Counted from the stretch's first letter, positions 35,794 to 45,002 are shown. The stretch: DNA of 64,000 bases from Bacteroidota bacterium (GCA_027488905.1 JAIYAT010000035.1:62001-126000); one strand, 5' to 3'. Notes: generated by a model not told the origin, from the letters alone. Numbers and translations: made by a program.

Positions 35794-36621
35794 ATGAACA
35801 AGGTAGCTTCACCTAAACAAGAAAGCGGATTTAAGAAAAACTTTGCCGCATTCACTATTCCAATCCTAGTACTTACAGGTATTCTTATTTACAAATTTGT
35901 ATTGGGTAATCCGTCAAATTTTGAAGGAAACGATTCTAACAATCACCCAGTAGCAGAGGGTGTACAACATGTACTTGGCTTAATTTACAAAGGAGGATTT
36001 ATTGTACCTATTCTTTTATCTTTAGTTTTAATGAGTATCACTTTTTCGATTGAGCGTTTTTTAACCATTGGTAAAGCTCAAGGAAAAGGTAGTGCTGAAC
36101 AATTTGTGCGCAGAGTAATGGGTCATTTAAATACCAATAACACAGACGCAGCAATTGCTGAGTGTGACAAGCAACAAGGTTCAGTAGCAAATATTGTTAG
36201 AAGTGCTTTAACAAAATACAAAGCTATGGAAACAGCTGAAGGAATGGATAAAGACCAAAAAATTCTAGCCATCCAAAAAGAAATAGAAGAAGCAACAACA
36301 TTAGAATTGCCAATGCTTGAGAAAAACTTAGTAATTATCGCTACAATGGCTTCTGTTTCAACTTTGATTGCACTTTTAGGAACGGTAATCGGTATGATCA
36401 AGGCGTTTTCGGCCTTAGGTACTGGTGGTGCACCAGATTCAGTTGGTTTGGCAAATGGTATTTCTGAGGCGCTTATTAATACAGCCCTTGGTATCGGTAA
36501 TTCGGCTGTAGCAATTATTATGTATAATGTTTTCACCACTAAAATTGATAAAATTACTTTTACAATTGATGAGGCTGGTTATAGCATTATCCAAACTTTT
36601 GCAGAAAAGCATTCAAAATAG
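35794..36621 (+). CDS. exbB: MotA/TolQ/ExbB proton channel protein
   Basis: A 275-residue inner-membrane protein. An extra N-terminal helix (about residues 17-35) precedes the family core. That core is VPILLSLVLMSITFSIERFLTIG, a cytoplasmic helical domain, then two helices with STLIALLGTVIGMIKAF and ISEALINTALGIGNSAVAI. It forms the proton channel that powers TonB. The next three genes encode its partners. Confidence 0.93.
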   Translation: MNKVASPKQESGFKKNFAAFTIPILVLTGILIYKFVLGNPSNFEGNDSNNHPVAEGVQHVLGLIYKGGFIVPILLSLVLMSITFSIERFLTIGKAQGKGSAEQFVRRVMGHLNTNNTDAAIAECDKQQGSVANIVRSALTKYKAMETAEGMDKDQKILAIQKEIEEATTLELPMLEKNLVIIATMASVSTLIALLGTVIGMIKAFSALGTGGAPDSVGLANGISEALINTALGIGNSAVAIIMYNVFTTKIDKITFTIDEAGYSIIQTFAEKHSK

Positions 36622-36678
36622 TTTAGTTTCGGTTTGAACCGATCCATAATATCAATCAGGTTTTAAAAATAAAGCAAT

Positions 36679-37281
36679 ATGCCTAAAGTAAAAGTACCAC
36701 GCAAAAGTACGTCAGTAGATATGACAGCCATGACAGATGTGGCTTTCCTTCTGCTAACGTTCTTTATGTTGGCAACTCAGTTCAAGCCTGATGAACCCGT
36801 AAGTGTTAATGCTCCTTCTTCTGTGGCAGAAGTGCCACTCCCAGAAACAGACATCATGACCATCACCATTAGTGAAGATGGCCGAGTGTTCTTTTCTATG
36901 GAAGGTCAGCAATACAAAGCAACATTACTTGAGAAAATGAGTACAGTAAAAGGTGTAAAATTTACACCAGAAGAAATACAAAATTTCTCTTTAATGTCAA
37001 GTTTTGGGGTTCCATTCAATGAACTGCGTTCCGTAATAAATACAAAGGTAGAAGATAGGGGTAAGCTTAACCAAAGCGGCATTCCTAGTGATTCTACAAA
37101 CAATGAACTGGCCGACTGGATATGGCAAGCACGTTTAACCAATAACATGGTACGTGTAGCTATTAAAGGAGATCAGAATGCCAACTTCCCTGTAGTGAAG
37201 CAAGTAATTGCCACCTTACAAGAAAAGAAGGTTAACAGATTTAATTTTATTACCAACCTAACAACCGAATCGGCTGAATAA
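36679..37281 (+). CDS. exbD: ExbD/TolR-type protein, first copy
   Basis: A 200-residue protein with a short basic N-terminus, then the signature DMTAMTDVAFLLLTFFMLATQF containing the membrane Asp that carries protons. A periplasmic domain follows that is longer than in E. coli ExbD (141 residues). The 57-base gap from exbB holds an intergenic copy of GGTTTGAACC (36631-36640). Confidence 0.92.
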   Translation: MPKVKVPRKSTSVDMTAMTDVAFLLLTFFMLATQFKPDEPVSVNAPSSVAEVPLPETDIMTITISEDGRVFFSMEGQQYKATLLEKMSTVKGVKFTPEEIQNFSLMSSFGVPFNELRSVINTKVEDRGKLNQSGIPSDSTNNELADWIWQARLTNNMVRVAIKGDQNANFPVVKQVIATLQEKKVNRFNFITNLTTESAE

Positions 37282-37293
37282 TTATATAAGAAT

Positions 37294-37959
37294 ATGGCAG
37301 AAATAGAAGGCGGCGGTGGCGGTGGTCATAAAAAAGGAGGAAAAAAACCAAAAGGTAAAAAAATGTCCACTCGTGTGGATTTTACCCCAATGGTAGATTT
37401 AGGATTTTTGTTAATCACCTTCTTTATGTTAACCACCTCCATGAATAAGCCCAAAACCATGGAAATTAACATGCCTGTTAAAACTGATAATCAGGAAGAA
37501 ATTACAAAGGTTAAAGCTTCTCAAGCAATCACTTTGCTGCTTGCTGAGAACGATAAAATTGTATATTATTTTATCAATGACAAAACTGGCGAACCAGAAA
37601 CCCCAGTGATAACTGATTTTAGTAAAGGCGGGATTAGAGCAACAATTCTCAATAAGAATAAAGAGTTACTTGACAGAGCAAATGCTAATAACTATGATTC
37701 TATTCCAATCTTGAAAGAGATGTATAGACTCAATCAAATTCCTGAGGATGAAATGAAGAAAAGAATATCAGGGATTAAGGCAAATAAGGAAGCTTTAATT
37801 GTTGTAATTAAAGCTGATGATAAAGCTAAATTTAAAAACTTAGTCGATATCCTTGATGAAATGCTAATCTGTAATATTGGTAGGTATGCTATTGTAGAAA
37901 TTACGCCAATTGAGCAAGATTTAATTAAGACCGCAATGAATACCATTAATGCAAATTAA
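37294..37959 (+). CDS. exbD: ExbD/TolR-type protein, second copy
   Basis: A 221-residue ExbD paralogue. It starts with an unusual glycine/lysine-rich cytoplasmic tail (about residues 5-25), then RVDFTPMVDLGFLLITFFML with the conserved membrane Asp. The periplasmic part is longer than that of the first copy and differs from it, so the two may form heteromers. Tandem exbD genes before tonB are common in Bacteroidota as I recall. Confidence 0.92.
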   Translation: MAEIEGGGGGGHKKGGKKPKGKKMSTRVDFTPMVDLGFLLITFFMLTTSMNKPKTMEINMPVKTDNQEEITKVKASQAITLLLAENDKIVYYFINDKTGEPETPVITDFSKGGIRATILNKNKELLDRANANNYDSIPILKEMYRLNQIPEDEMKKRISGIKANKEALIVVIKADDKAKFKNLVDILDEMLICNIGRYAIVEITPIEQDLIKTAMNTINAN

Positions 37960-37961
37960 CT

Positions 37962-38765
37962 ATGGCAGCTAAAACAGATATATTTGATAGCAAATGGGTT
38001 GACCTTGTTTTCACTGGCAGAAATCAGAAGTATGGAGCTTATGAGCTCCGCAAAAATGGTGATGGAAATACAATTAAAGGAATTGTTTTATCAATCGTGC
38101 TTTTTACTGCAGCTATTTCAGCGCCTGTAGTTCTGAATTACTTGAAATCACAATTGCCTGAAGAAAATGTTGTAAAAGTAGATGATGTTACAACATTGGA
38201 AGAGCCACCACCAATTGATAAAAACGAACCACCACCTCCTCCAACAGAACCACCACCACCTTTAAAGAGTACTGTGAAATTTACACCACCTGAAATTAAA
38301 CCTGATGAAGAGGTTCCAGAAGACGAAGAACCGCCAATTCAAGAAGAAATGAAGGATAAAGATGCTGGTGTAACTACTGTAGAAGGTGACCCAAATGGTG
38401 TTGATGCCTCACTTACTGAAGGTGGAGACGGAGATGGCGAAGCTCCAGAAATTTTAACCTTTGCAGAGCAAATGCCAGAATTCCCAGGAGGTGTTGAAGA
38501 ACTTTACAAATACTTGGGTAAAAATATACAGTATCCTCAAATGGCTAGAGAAAATAGCATTGAAGGTAAGGTAGTTCTAACCTTTGTAGTTGATAAAGAT
38601 GGAAAAATCTCTAGCATTGAATCTGCTGGAAAAAAATTAGGCTGGGGTTGTGATGAAGAAGCTGTGCGTGTTGTAAAAAGCATGCCAGCATGGACGCCTG
38701 GAAAACAAAATGGAAAAGCTGTAATTGTTAAATATACTTTACCGATTCGCTTCCAATTAAATTAA
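37962..38765 (+). CDS. tonB: TonB energy transducer
   Basis: A 267-residue protein. The cytoplasmic N-terminus has the Bacteroidota motif KYGAYELRKN, followed by one membrane helix (about residues 43-60). Next come a proline-rich periplasmic spacer (EPPPPPTEPPPPLK region), an acidic stretch and a C-terminal TonB domain (FPGGVEELYKYL, YPQMARENSIEGKVVLTFVV, to PIRFQLN). It couples the ExbB/ExbD motor to receptors such as the one at 6.8-9.0 kb. Confidence 0.94.
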   Translation: MAAKTDIFDSKWVDLVFTGRNQKYGAYELRKNGDGNTIKGIVLSIVLFTAAISAPVVLNYLKSQLPEENVVKVDDVTTLEEPPPIDKNEPPPPPTEPPPPLKSTVKFTPPEIKPDEEVPEDEEPPIQEEMKDKDAGVTTVEGDPNGVDASLTEGGDGDGEAPEILTFAEQMPEFPGGVEELYKYLGKNIQYPQMARENSIEGKVVLTFVVDKDGKISSIESAGKKLGWGCDEEAVRVVKSMPAWTPGKQNGKAVIVKYTLPIRFQLN

Positions 38766-38771
38766 TAATAG

Positions 38772-38829
38772 GCCTGAATCAATTGTATTTTTGAATAATC
38801 TATTCAAAACCAATTGGTTCAGGCTTTTG
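38772..38829 (+). terminator. Probable terminator after tonB
   Basis: Long arms GCCTGAATCAATTG and CAATTGGTTCAGGC with one G-T pair; inner repeat TGAAT/ATTCA; then TTTTG. It ends just before the next gene, so it may only attenuate read-through into the downstream genes. Confidence 0.65.
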
Positions 38830-38841
38830 CTTGCTTTGAAT

Positions 38842-39063
38842 ATGAATAATGAAACTAATAGTTCGGAGGATTTAAGACAAAATAAGATTAATGGTTTTAT
38901 GAAGTATTTTCATATTGCCATGGGAATTCTATACATGATTCTAGGAGTGGTTTTTTATTTTTATCCCTTTATTGAAGGTGCAGATAAATGGGTTACTATT
39001 GGAATATCACTATTATTAATAGCTTATGGCTTTATAAGATTATGGCGCGTTACTACTCGTTAA
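38842..39063 (+). CDS. Small membrane protein
   Basis: A 73-residue protein with a polar N-terminus and two hydrophobic helices (YFHIAMGILYMILGVVFYFY and WVTIGISLLLIAYGFIRLW) joined by a short acidic loop. I chose the ATG at 38842; a TTG at 38791 would start inside the terminator hairpin. It overlaps the next gene by 22 bases. The family is not recognised; the position suggests a membrane partner of the PstS-like lipoprotein or of the TonB motor. Confidence 0.65.
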   Translation: MNNETNSSEDLRQNKINGFMKYFHIAMGILYMILGVVFYFYPFIEGADKWVTIGISLLLIAYGFIRLWRVTTR

Positions 39064-39977
39064 TAGCATTTTTATTTTTGTTATCGGCTTGTGCTGAATC
39101 TCCGGTAAAAACAACTCTAGATACACCAACTTCTGGAAAAATAACTGTAAGTTGTGACGAAAGCTTAAAGCCTATTGTTGAGGCTGAAATTGCTGTATTT
39201 CAAATGCAACATCCTAATGCCAAAGTGAATGCCATTTATACCAGTGAGTTCGATGCCATTCAGTTAATGCTAAAGGATAGCGCAAGATTGGCTATTGTTA
39301 CTAGAGAATTGAATACGCAAGAATTAGATGTTCTTAAATCCCAAAATATTAGTAAGGCTAGGGTTTTTAAGATTGGTTATGATGCTATTGCTTTTATTCT
39401 TAACAACCAAAACAAGGATACAAGTTTTTCTTTAGCCCAAATAAAAGGTCTTTTAACTGGAGAGTTGAAAAATTGGAAGCAAATTTCAACTAATAGCAAG
39501 CTGGGAGAAATTAAGGTGGTTTTTGACCACGCCAAATCTGGTGCAATTAGATTATTAGAAGACTCTGTCTTATTTGGGTCAAAATTGGGAAGTAATTGTT
39601 TCGCTTTAAATACTAATCCAGAAGTAATTAAATATGTCCAAGATAATCCTAATGCCATTGGTATTATTGGCGTTAGCTGGATTAGTGATTTAGATGATGC
39701 CCAATCAAAATTTTTCTTGGATAATATTAAGGTTGCTGAGATTGAGCCCATTTTATTGAGGGTTTCAGGTATTACAAATAAACCAATCCAAGGAAATATA
39801 GCTTTAAAGCAATATCCTTATTGGCGCCCAATTAAGGTTTTAAGCAGGGAGCTTAGAACAGGACTTGGCACAGGGTTTGCCAGTTTTTTAGAAAGTGAGC
39901 CTGGACAAAAAATTATTTTAAAAGGAGGTTTAGTGCCTCACCGTTCTTCAATTAGAACTATTAACATTACAAATTAA
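39042..39977 (+). CDS. PstS-like phosphate-binding lipoprotein
   Basis: A 311-residue protein beginning with a lipoprotein signal (MARYYSLIAFLFLLSAC, lipobox LSAC). It then has a type II periplasmic-binding fold like PstS (TSGKITVSCDESLKPIVEAE, LAIVTRELNTQELD, GLLTGELKNWKQI, and a FASFLESEPGQKIILKGGLVP ending). No pstCAB genes are nearby, so it is probably not a transport component. Its place after exbBD-tonB recurs in Bacteroidota as I remember it. The ATG at 39042 is chosen for the signal peptide. Confidence 0.82.
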   Translation: MARYYSLIAFLFLLSACAESPVKTTLDTPTSGKITVSCDESLKPIVEAEIAVFQMQHPNAKVNAIYTSEFDAIQLMLKDSARLAIVTRELNTQELDVLKSQNISKARVFKIGYDAIAFILNNQNKDTSFSLAQIKGLLTGELKNWKQISTNSKLGEIKVVFDHAKSGAIRLLEDSVLFGSKLGSNCFALNTNPEVIKYVQDNPNAIGIIGVSWISDLDDAQSKFFLDNIKVAEIEPILLRVSGITNKPIQGNIALKQYPYWRPIKVLSRELRTGLGTGFASFLESEPGQKIILKGGLVPHRSSIRTINITN

Positions 39978-39978
39978 T

Positions 39979-41616
39979 ATGAAAAGAAGTATTTTAAGCT
40001 TAGTGTTTGTTTCTCTTGCTTTTTTTAATGCAATGAGTCAGAGTCTCGAACAAGGTATGAGAGATCTCGATTTTGAAAAGTATGAATCAGCTAGAACTGT
40101 ATTTAAAAGTTTGGTTTTTAAAGAACCTACTAACGGTGATTACTGGTACTATTTGGGTCAAACCTATACCAACCTTTTAAATTTGGATTCTGCAGCTTTT
40201 TGCTATAAGCAAGGTTCAATGATTGCACCAACAAATCCTTCAAATTATGCAGGATTAGGTGAATTGGAGCTTATGTCTGATGATAAAGTAAAAGCAAAAG
40301 AGTTTTTTGATAAAGCCCTTTCTTTCAGTAAAAATAGGGCCGGCATTTATACAGACATTCGTGCTATAACTTTGGTTGCTGCTAGCATGGTTAATAATGC
40401 AAATTCAAAGTTAATCGATGATGCCGAGAAGTTAATTTTGATGGGATATGAACAAGATAAAAAGAATTATGATTTATTAGTAGCTGGAGGAGACGTTTAT
40501 CTAGAAAGAAATGATGGAGGAAACTCTGCAACCTTTTATGAGCGTGCCATCAACATCAACCCTAAAAACCCAAAAGCGTATACCCGTGTTTCTGAAATTT
40601 GGAAACGAGTTAAAAACTTCGAACAAGCTCAAACTGATTTAAACAGAGCATTTGATAAAGATCAAAATTATGCACCAGCTTGGAAACTTCAGGCAGAGGT
40701 ATTCTACTCGCAAAGAAAATTTGAAGATGCAAAAAAGGCCTATAGCAGCTATTTGAATAATTCTGAACCAAGTATTGCAAATCAGATTCGTTTCGCAAGA
40801 ATTCTCTTCTTAAGCAAAGAATTCCAAGAAGCATTAGTTAAAATAGATGAAATCCAAAAGACCGATAAAACCAACTTGTTACTTTATCGTTTAAGAGGAT
40901 TTTCTGTATGTGAGGTTACGGATGCCAAAGCAGATATAGAATTAGCAAAAAGTGGACTTGCATCTTTAGAGTTCTACATCAGTAAGACAGAAGAAAAGAA
41001 ATTAACTGTTACTGATTATGAGTATTTGGCCAAACTTGAAGCCAAAGTTGGAGGTAAGGATTCTATTGCTATTATTCATATGAATAAAGCCATTGAAATG
41101 AATCCTTACAATACAGACCTTATTGCAGATTTGGCAAAGTTGTACAATAAAATGAAGCGATTCTCGGAGGCTACTTCAACCTTTGAATTGTATTTATCAA
41201 AAGCAAAAAAGGTTAATGCTGCAGATTATTTCCTTTATGGTAAGGCAGCCTATTTTGCAAAAGACTTTAGAAAAGCAGATTCAGCATTTACCAAGGTTTC
41301 AGAAATGAAAGCGGATTATCCAGATGCATATTTGTGGAGAGGAAATAGCAATTCGTCTTTAGATCCAGATTTTGAATCTGATTTGCCTAAGCAGTTTTAT
41401 GAGAAATACATTAGCTTGTTAACAGCCGACCCAGAAAAATATGAATCTACTTTAAAAATGAAAAATAAAGCAGGTTTGATAAATGCTTACGGTTACCTCG
41501 GGTTTTATTATTATAACCTTGATAAGAAAGCCGAGGCAAAGAATTATTACAAGTTAGTAATAGAGCTTGATCCTAATAACACAAAGGCCCAAACTGTATT
41601 GGCAGAACTTAAATAG
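39979..41616 (+). CDS. Tetratricopeptide-repeat exported protein
   Basis: A 545-residue protein with a signal peptide (MKRSILSLVFVSLAFFNAMS) followed by tandem TPR helical pairs along its whole length, for example FESARTVFKSLVFKEPTNG-like and NPKNPKAYTRVSEIWKR units. It ends with YYKLVIELDPNNTKAQTVLAE. TPR arrays bind other proteins, so a periplasmic scaffold for the TonB/ExbBD or PstS-like neighbours is plausible. It starts one base after the previous stop. Confidence 0.85.
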   Translation: MKRSILSLVFVSLAFFNAMSQSLEQGMRDLDFEKYESARTVFKSLVFKEPTNGDYWYYLGQTYTNLLNLDSAAFCYKQGSMIAPTNPSNYAGLGELELMSDDKVKAKEFFDKALSFSKNRAGIYTDIRAITLVAASMVNNANSKLIDDAEKLILMGYEQDKKNYDLLVAGGDVYLERNDGGNSATFYERAININPKNPKAYTRVSEIWKRVKNFEQAQTDLNRAFDKDQNYAPAWKLQAEVFYSQRKFEDAKKAYSSYLNNSEPSIANQIRFARILFLSKEFQEALVKIDEIQKTDKTNLLLYRLRGFSVCEVTDAKADIELAKSGLASLEFYISKTEEKKLTVTDYEYLAKLEAKVGGKDSIAIIHMNKAIEMNPYNTDLIADLAKLYNKMKRFSEATSTFELYLSKAKKVNAADYFLYGKAAYFAKDFRKADSAFTKVSEMKADYPDAYLWRGNSNSSLDPDFESDLPKQFYEKYISLLTADPEKYESTLKMKNKAGLINAYGYLGFYYYNLDKKAEAKNYYKLVIELDPNNTKAQTVLAELK

Positions 41617-41618
41617 TC

Positions 41619-42170
41619 TTATGGTTTAAGAGGCCTTACTCTTACTGCCTTCACATAACGGTTTTTATAATAGGGAGAATCCAAATAGTCAACTCTTACA
41701 CCGCTACTGGTGCTTGAGTGAATAAACTGAATGGGTTCTCCCTTTTTTGATATCACAATTCCAACATGTCCTATTCCTTTTCGGCGGCTATTTCTGCCTC
41801 TAAAAAGTATTAAATCTCCTTTTTCAATTTGCTTTTTAGGTATAATAATACCAATTAATCCTTGAGCTGCTGAAGAATGCGGTAATTTAACTCCAAATTT
41901 CTTGTAAACAATCATCGTAAACCCGCTGCAATCAAAACCATTCACAGTTGTGCCACCTCTTTTGTATCTTTTTCCTTTAAATGAAAAGGCGAAGTTAATA
42001 ACTGAATCTACCGAGAATGGAACGCTGCTTACAGTTAATGAATCACGGTAGGTTTCTGTTTGAACCAATTGATTTTGCAAGTTAATTATCGAGTCAACTT
42101 GAGCCAATGAAGGGATGTAAGTTGCTAAATAGCAAACAATCAATGCGATATGTTTTGATAGCCTTGACAA
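41619..42170 (-). CDS. NlpC/P60 peptidoglycan hydrolase
   Basis: A 183-residue exported cysteine peptidase. A signal-type N-terminus (to about residue 23) precedes the NlpC/P60 domain with catalytic Cys81 in NGFDCSGF, His135 in GIGHVGIVIS and a third polar residue near His151 (FIHSSTSSG). Family enzymes cut the D-Glu-to-diaminopimelate bond in peptidoglycan peptides. It is divergent from bamD, and its 3' end lies 3 bases from the TPR gene. Confidence 0.92.
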   Translation of the reverse strand: MSRLSKHIALIVCYLATYIPSLAQVDSIINLQNQLVQTETYRDSLTVSSVPFSVDSVINFAFSFKGKRYKRGGTTVNGFDCSGFTMIVYKKFGVKLPHSSAAQGLIGIIIPKKQIEKGDLILFRGRNSRRKGIGHVGIVISKKGEPIQFIHSSTSSGVRVDYLDSPYYKNRYVKAVRVRPLKP

Positions 42171-42186
42171 TGAAGCGTGAAAATAG

Positions 42187-42218
42187 TTGAAATTGCTGAA
42201 ATAAAAATTGTATGTTTG
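42187..42218 (+). promoter_or_regulatory. Bacteroidota-type promoter for bamD
   Basis: TTG (42187-42189), 21 bases, TATGTTTG (42211-42218): exact match to TTG-N19-21-TAnnTTTG. Start of transcription near 42222, about 10 bases before the ATG at 42232. Confidence 0.65.
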
Positions 42219-42231
42219 CAGTTAGCTAGGT

Positions 42232-43047
42232 ATGAGGAATATTACTTTTTTAATAGTTATGCTGCTTCTATTTGGAGCATGTGCCAATTCTTATCAAAAG
42301 GCACTTAAAAATCCTGATAATAGAGCGAAGCTAGAAATGGCTGATACCTATTATAAAAAAAAGGATTTTGCTAGAGCTATTAGTTTATATGAAATGGTAG
42401 AGGATGCCTTTAATGGAACACCCTCGGCAGAGAAAATTTTATACAACAGTGCGCAATGTAATTTCGCTTTAAAACAATATGCTTTAGCTGGATTTCAGTT
42501 TAAAACATATTTTGAAAACTTCCCTTCCGCCGAACATGCTGAGGAAGGGCTCTACATGAATGCATATTGTTCCTATTTAGAATCCTATGAATCAGAGTTG
42601 GATCAAGCTGATACTTACAAAGCGATTGAGACATTTAAAATATTTTTGAATGTTTATCCAGAAAGTAAGTACATCTCTGAATGTAATAACTATTTGGACA
42701 AATTAAGGGGTAAACTAAGCTTAAAAGCATACAATACCGCTAAACTGTACTTCAACATGGGTGAATATAAAAGTGCTATCATTTCCTTAAAAAATGCCTC
42801 TAATGATTTCCCAGAAATGGTTCAAAAGGAAGAAGTTGATTTTTTAATTGTTAAATCCAATTTTTTATTAGCTAAAAATAGCATAGAAACCAAGCAGGAA
42901 GAACGCTTTCAAAATACTTTAAGAGCTTTTGAAGATTTTTCAGAGCAATATTTAGAATCCTCAAAATACATGCGAGAGGCAAGAGATATTCAAGTTAAAT
43001 CTCTTGCAGCATTGAAGAAAATTGAGTCTAATAAAATAAAAAGCTAA
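42232..43047 (+). CDS. bamD: Outer-membrane assembly lipoprotein BamD
   Basis: A 271-residue lipoprotein with lipobox FGAC (Cys17) followed by TPR-like repeats (KLEMADTYYKKKDFARAISLYEMV, ILYNSAQCNFALKQYALAGF). It resembles YfiO/BamD, the partner of BamA that inserts beta-barrel proteins in the outer membrane. First gene of a likely operon through the porD-like gene at 44995-45900. Confidence 0.9.
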   Translation: MRNITFLIVMLLLFGACANSYQKALKNPDNRAKLEMADTYYKKKDFARAISLYEMVEDAFNGTPSAEKILYNSAQCNFALKQYALAGFQFKTYFENFPSAEHAEEGLYMNAYCSYLESYESELDQADTYKAIETFKIFLNVYPESKYISECNNYLDKLRGKLSLKAYNTAKLYFNMGEYKSAIISLKNASNDFPEMVQKEEVDFLIVKSNFLLAKNSIETKQEERFQNTLRAFEDFSEQYLESSKYMREARDIQVKSLAALKKIESNKIKS

Positions 43048-43431
43048 ATGAAGAATATACTTTGGATTTTATTGGGGGTAGTTGGGTTAGTAATTTTAAT
43101 ATTACTTACAAGGGAAGACAATGTTGTTCCACACTCAACTACATCTATTGATACGATTGATTATAAAGCTGGTATTCCAGTTGAAGAAAGCGGAGAAGTT
43201 GGATTCCCAGAGTATATTCCACAAAGTTATACCCGTAAACCAAGTGAAGATTTCTTAGGAAAGCCTTTTGTGAAATGTTTAGAAATGGTTTATGAATGGT
43301 CAGACGGCCAATTATATGAGGCCAATGATGGAGACGGAAGTATTGCAAATATGGAATTCGTTGTAAACGGTCGCCACCACCACTTGTTTTTTTTAGATGA
43401 TAAATGTGTAGAAGACAATATAATAAAGTAA
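43048..43431 (+). CDS. Uncharacterised membrane-anchored protein between bamD and rpoZ
   Basis: A 127-residue protein with one N-terminal hydrophobic helix (ILWILLGVVGLVILILL) and then a soluble, presumably periplasmic domain. That domain has KPFVKCLEMVYEW, a run of three histidines, and two cysteines. The start codon follows the bamD stop directly with no spacer. I do not recognise a family. Location and anchor suggest an accessory envelope role, which is inference. Confidence 0.65.
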   Translation: MKNILWILLGVVGLVILILLTREDNVVPHSTTSIDTIDYKAGIPVEESGEVGFPEYIPQSYTRKPSEDFLGKPFVKCLEMVYEWSDGQLYEANDGDGSIANMEFVVNGRHHHLFFLDDKCVEDNIIK

Positions 43432-43440
43432 TAATAAACC

Positions 43441-43782
43441 ATGGCAAATAATTATCAGAACATCACCAACACAACTATTGCAAGAGATTTTAATGCCCTT
43501 GAAAAAGGAACAGATAATATCTACGAGTCAATTGCAATTATTTCAAAGCGTGCTAATCAAATTTCTGCTCAACTTAAAGAAGAATTGCATGCTAAACTTG
43601 ATGAGTTTAACAATGACAGCGATACTTTAGAGGAAGTATTTGAAAACCGTGAACAAATAGAAATTAGTATGGCCTACGAGCGTTTGCCAAAGCCTACTCT
43701 TATTGCAACCGAAGAATTTTTGGCTGGAAAAGTATACCATCGCAATCCTGAAAGGGAAAAACGTTTGGCAGAAGGAAACTAA
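43441..43782 (+). CDS. rpoZ: RNA polymerase omega subunit, Bacteroidota type
   Basis: A 113-residue protein of the Rpb6/omega group. The conserved stretch GTDNIYESIAIISKRANQISAQ matches the omega helix that clamps the beta-prime C-terminus, and the tail ATEEFLAGKVYHRNPE is typical of Bacteroidota forms. It lies 9 bases after the unknown gene and 17 before coaBC. Confidence 0.9.
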   Translation: MANNYQNITNTTIARDFNALEKGTDNIYESIAIISKRANQISAQLKEELHAKLDEFNNDSDTLEEVFENREQIEISMAYERLPKPTLIATEEFLAGKVYHRNPEREKRLAEGN

Positions 43783-43799
43783 TTTGTAATTTGCCTCCA

Positions 43800-45002
43800 A
43801 TGTTGGAAGGTAAAAAAATAATAATTGGAATAAGCGGGAGTATTGCAGCATATAAAACAGCTGCTTTAACCCGCTTATTTGTTAAAGCTGGCGCAGAAGT
43901 CAAAATCATAATGACACGCGCTGCCATGGATTTTGTAACACCTATTACACTAGCCACTTTAAGTAAAAATCCTGTTTATTCAGATTTTGTAAAGAATGCA
44001 ATGGGTGAATGGGTAAATCATGTTGAATTAGGGCTGTGGGCTGATGCAATGCTTATCGCACCAGCTTCTGCAAATACCATTGCAAAAATGGCAAACGGCA
44101 TTTGTGACAACCTGCTTTTAGCTACCTATCTTAGCGCTAGATGTCCAGTATTTATAGCTCCTGCCATGGATTTAGATATGCTGGCTCACCCTTCTACTCA
44201 GGCTAACCTGAAGAAATTAGGTGATTTTGGTAATTATATTATTGATGCTAAAGATGGAGAATTAGCGAGTGGTTTAGAAGGCAAAGGCAGAATGGCTGAA
44301 CCAACTGAACTGCATTCTGAAATTGAAGTGTTTTTTAGTAAATCTAAGCCTCTCTCTGGTAAAAGGGTTTTGGTTACAGCCGGACCAACCTATGAACACA
44401 TTGACCCTGTTAGGTTTATTGGAAACCATAGTAGCGGCAAAATGGGTTATGCTATCGCTAATGAGCTTGATGCTCAAGGTGCAGAAGTGGTTTTAATTTC
44501 AGGGCCAACATTCTTAAATGTTGGTTCAAACCGAATTAAAAGAATAAGTGTAACAAGTGCTGCTGAAATGTTTGAGGCAACGGTTTCTGAATTTGGAAGG
44601 ATGGATATTGCTGTTTTAAGTGCTGCTGTTGCTGATTATGCGCCTCAACATAGAAGTGAACAAAAGATTAAAAAGGCAGGTGATGAACTAACTATACAGC
44701 TTGCTAAAACTAAGGATATTCTTAAAAAATTGGGAGAGCTCAAAACCGATGATCAACTTTTGCTTGGTTTTGCTTTGGAAACTGAGAATGAGGTATCAAA
44801 TGCCCTAAAAAAATTAAAAGAAAAAAATCTTGATGCAATAGTGCTCAATTCATTACAAGACAAAGGTGCTGGTTTTGGTCATGATACCAATAAAATTGAC
44901 ATGCTATTTAAAGATGGGAGACATCAAAAATTTGGATTGAAAACTAAACAAGAAGTTGCCAAAGATATCGTTGAGGAAATAATAAAATTAATACATGCCT
45001 AA
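43800..45002 (+). CDS. coaBC: Bifunctional phosphopantothenoylcysteine decarboxylase/synthetase
   Basis: A 400-residue coenzyme A biosynthesis enzyme. The N-terminal CoaC flavoprotein domain has GISGSIAAYK, the active-site His in WVNHVELGLWADAMLIAPAS and the PAMDLDM motif. The C-terminal CoaB domain has VTAGPTYEHIDPVRFIGNHS and SGKMGYAIA. I chose the ATG at 43800; a TTG three codons upstream is in frame. It overlaps the next gene by 8 bases. Confidence 0.95.
   Translation: MLEGKKIIIGISGSIAAYKTAALTRLFVKAGAEVKIIMTRAAMDFVTPITLATLSKNPVYSDFVKNAMGEWVNHVELGLWADAMLIAPASANTIAKMANGICDNLLLATYLSARCPVFIAPAMDLDMLAHPSTQANLKKLGDFGNYIIDAKDGELASGLEGKGRMAEPTELHSEIEVFFSKSKPLSGKRVLVTAGPTYEHIDPVRFIGNHSSGKMGYAIANELDAQGAEVVLISGPTFLNVGSNRIKRISVTSAAEMFEATVSEFGRMDIAVLSAAVADYAPQHRSEQKIKKAGDELTIQLAKTKDILKKLGELKTDDQLLLGFALETENEVSNALKKLKEKNLDAIVLNSLQDKGAGFGHDTNKIDMLFKDGRHQKFGLKTKQEVAKDIVEEIIKLIHA

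Noticed and set aside
39042-39977. A phosphate ABC transporter (pst) locus
   Set aside because: Only the binding-protein-like gene is present; no pstC, pstA, pstB or phoU nearby.
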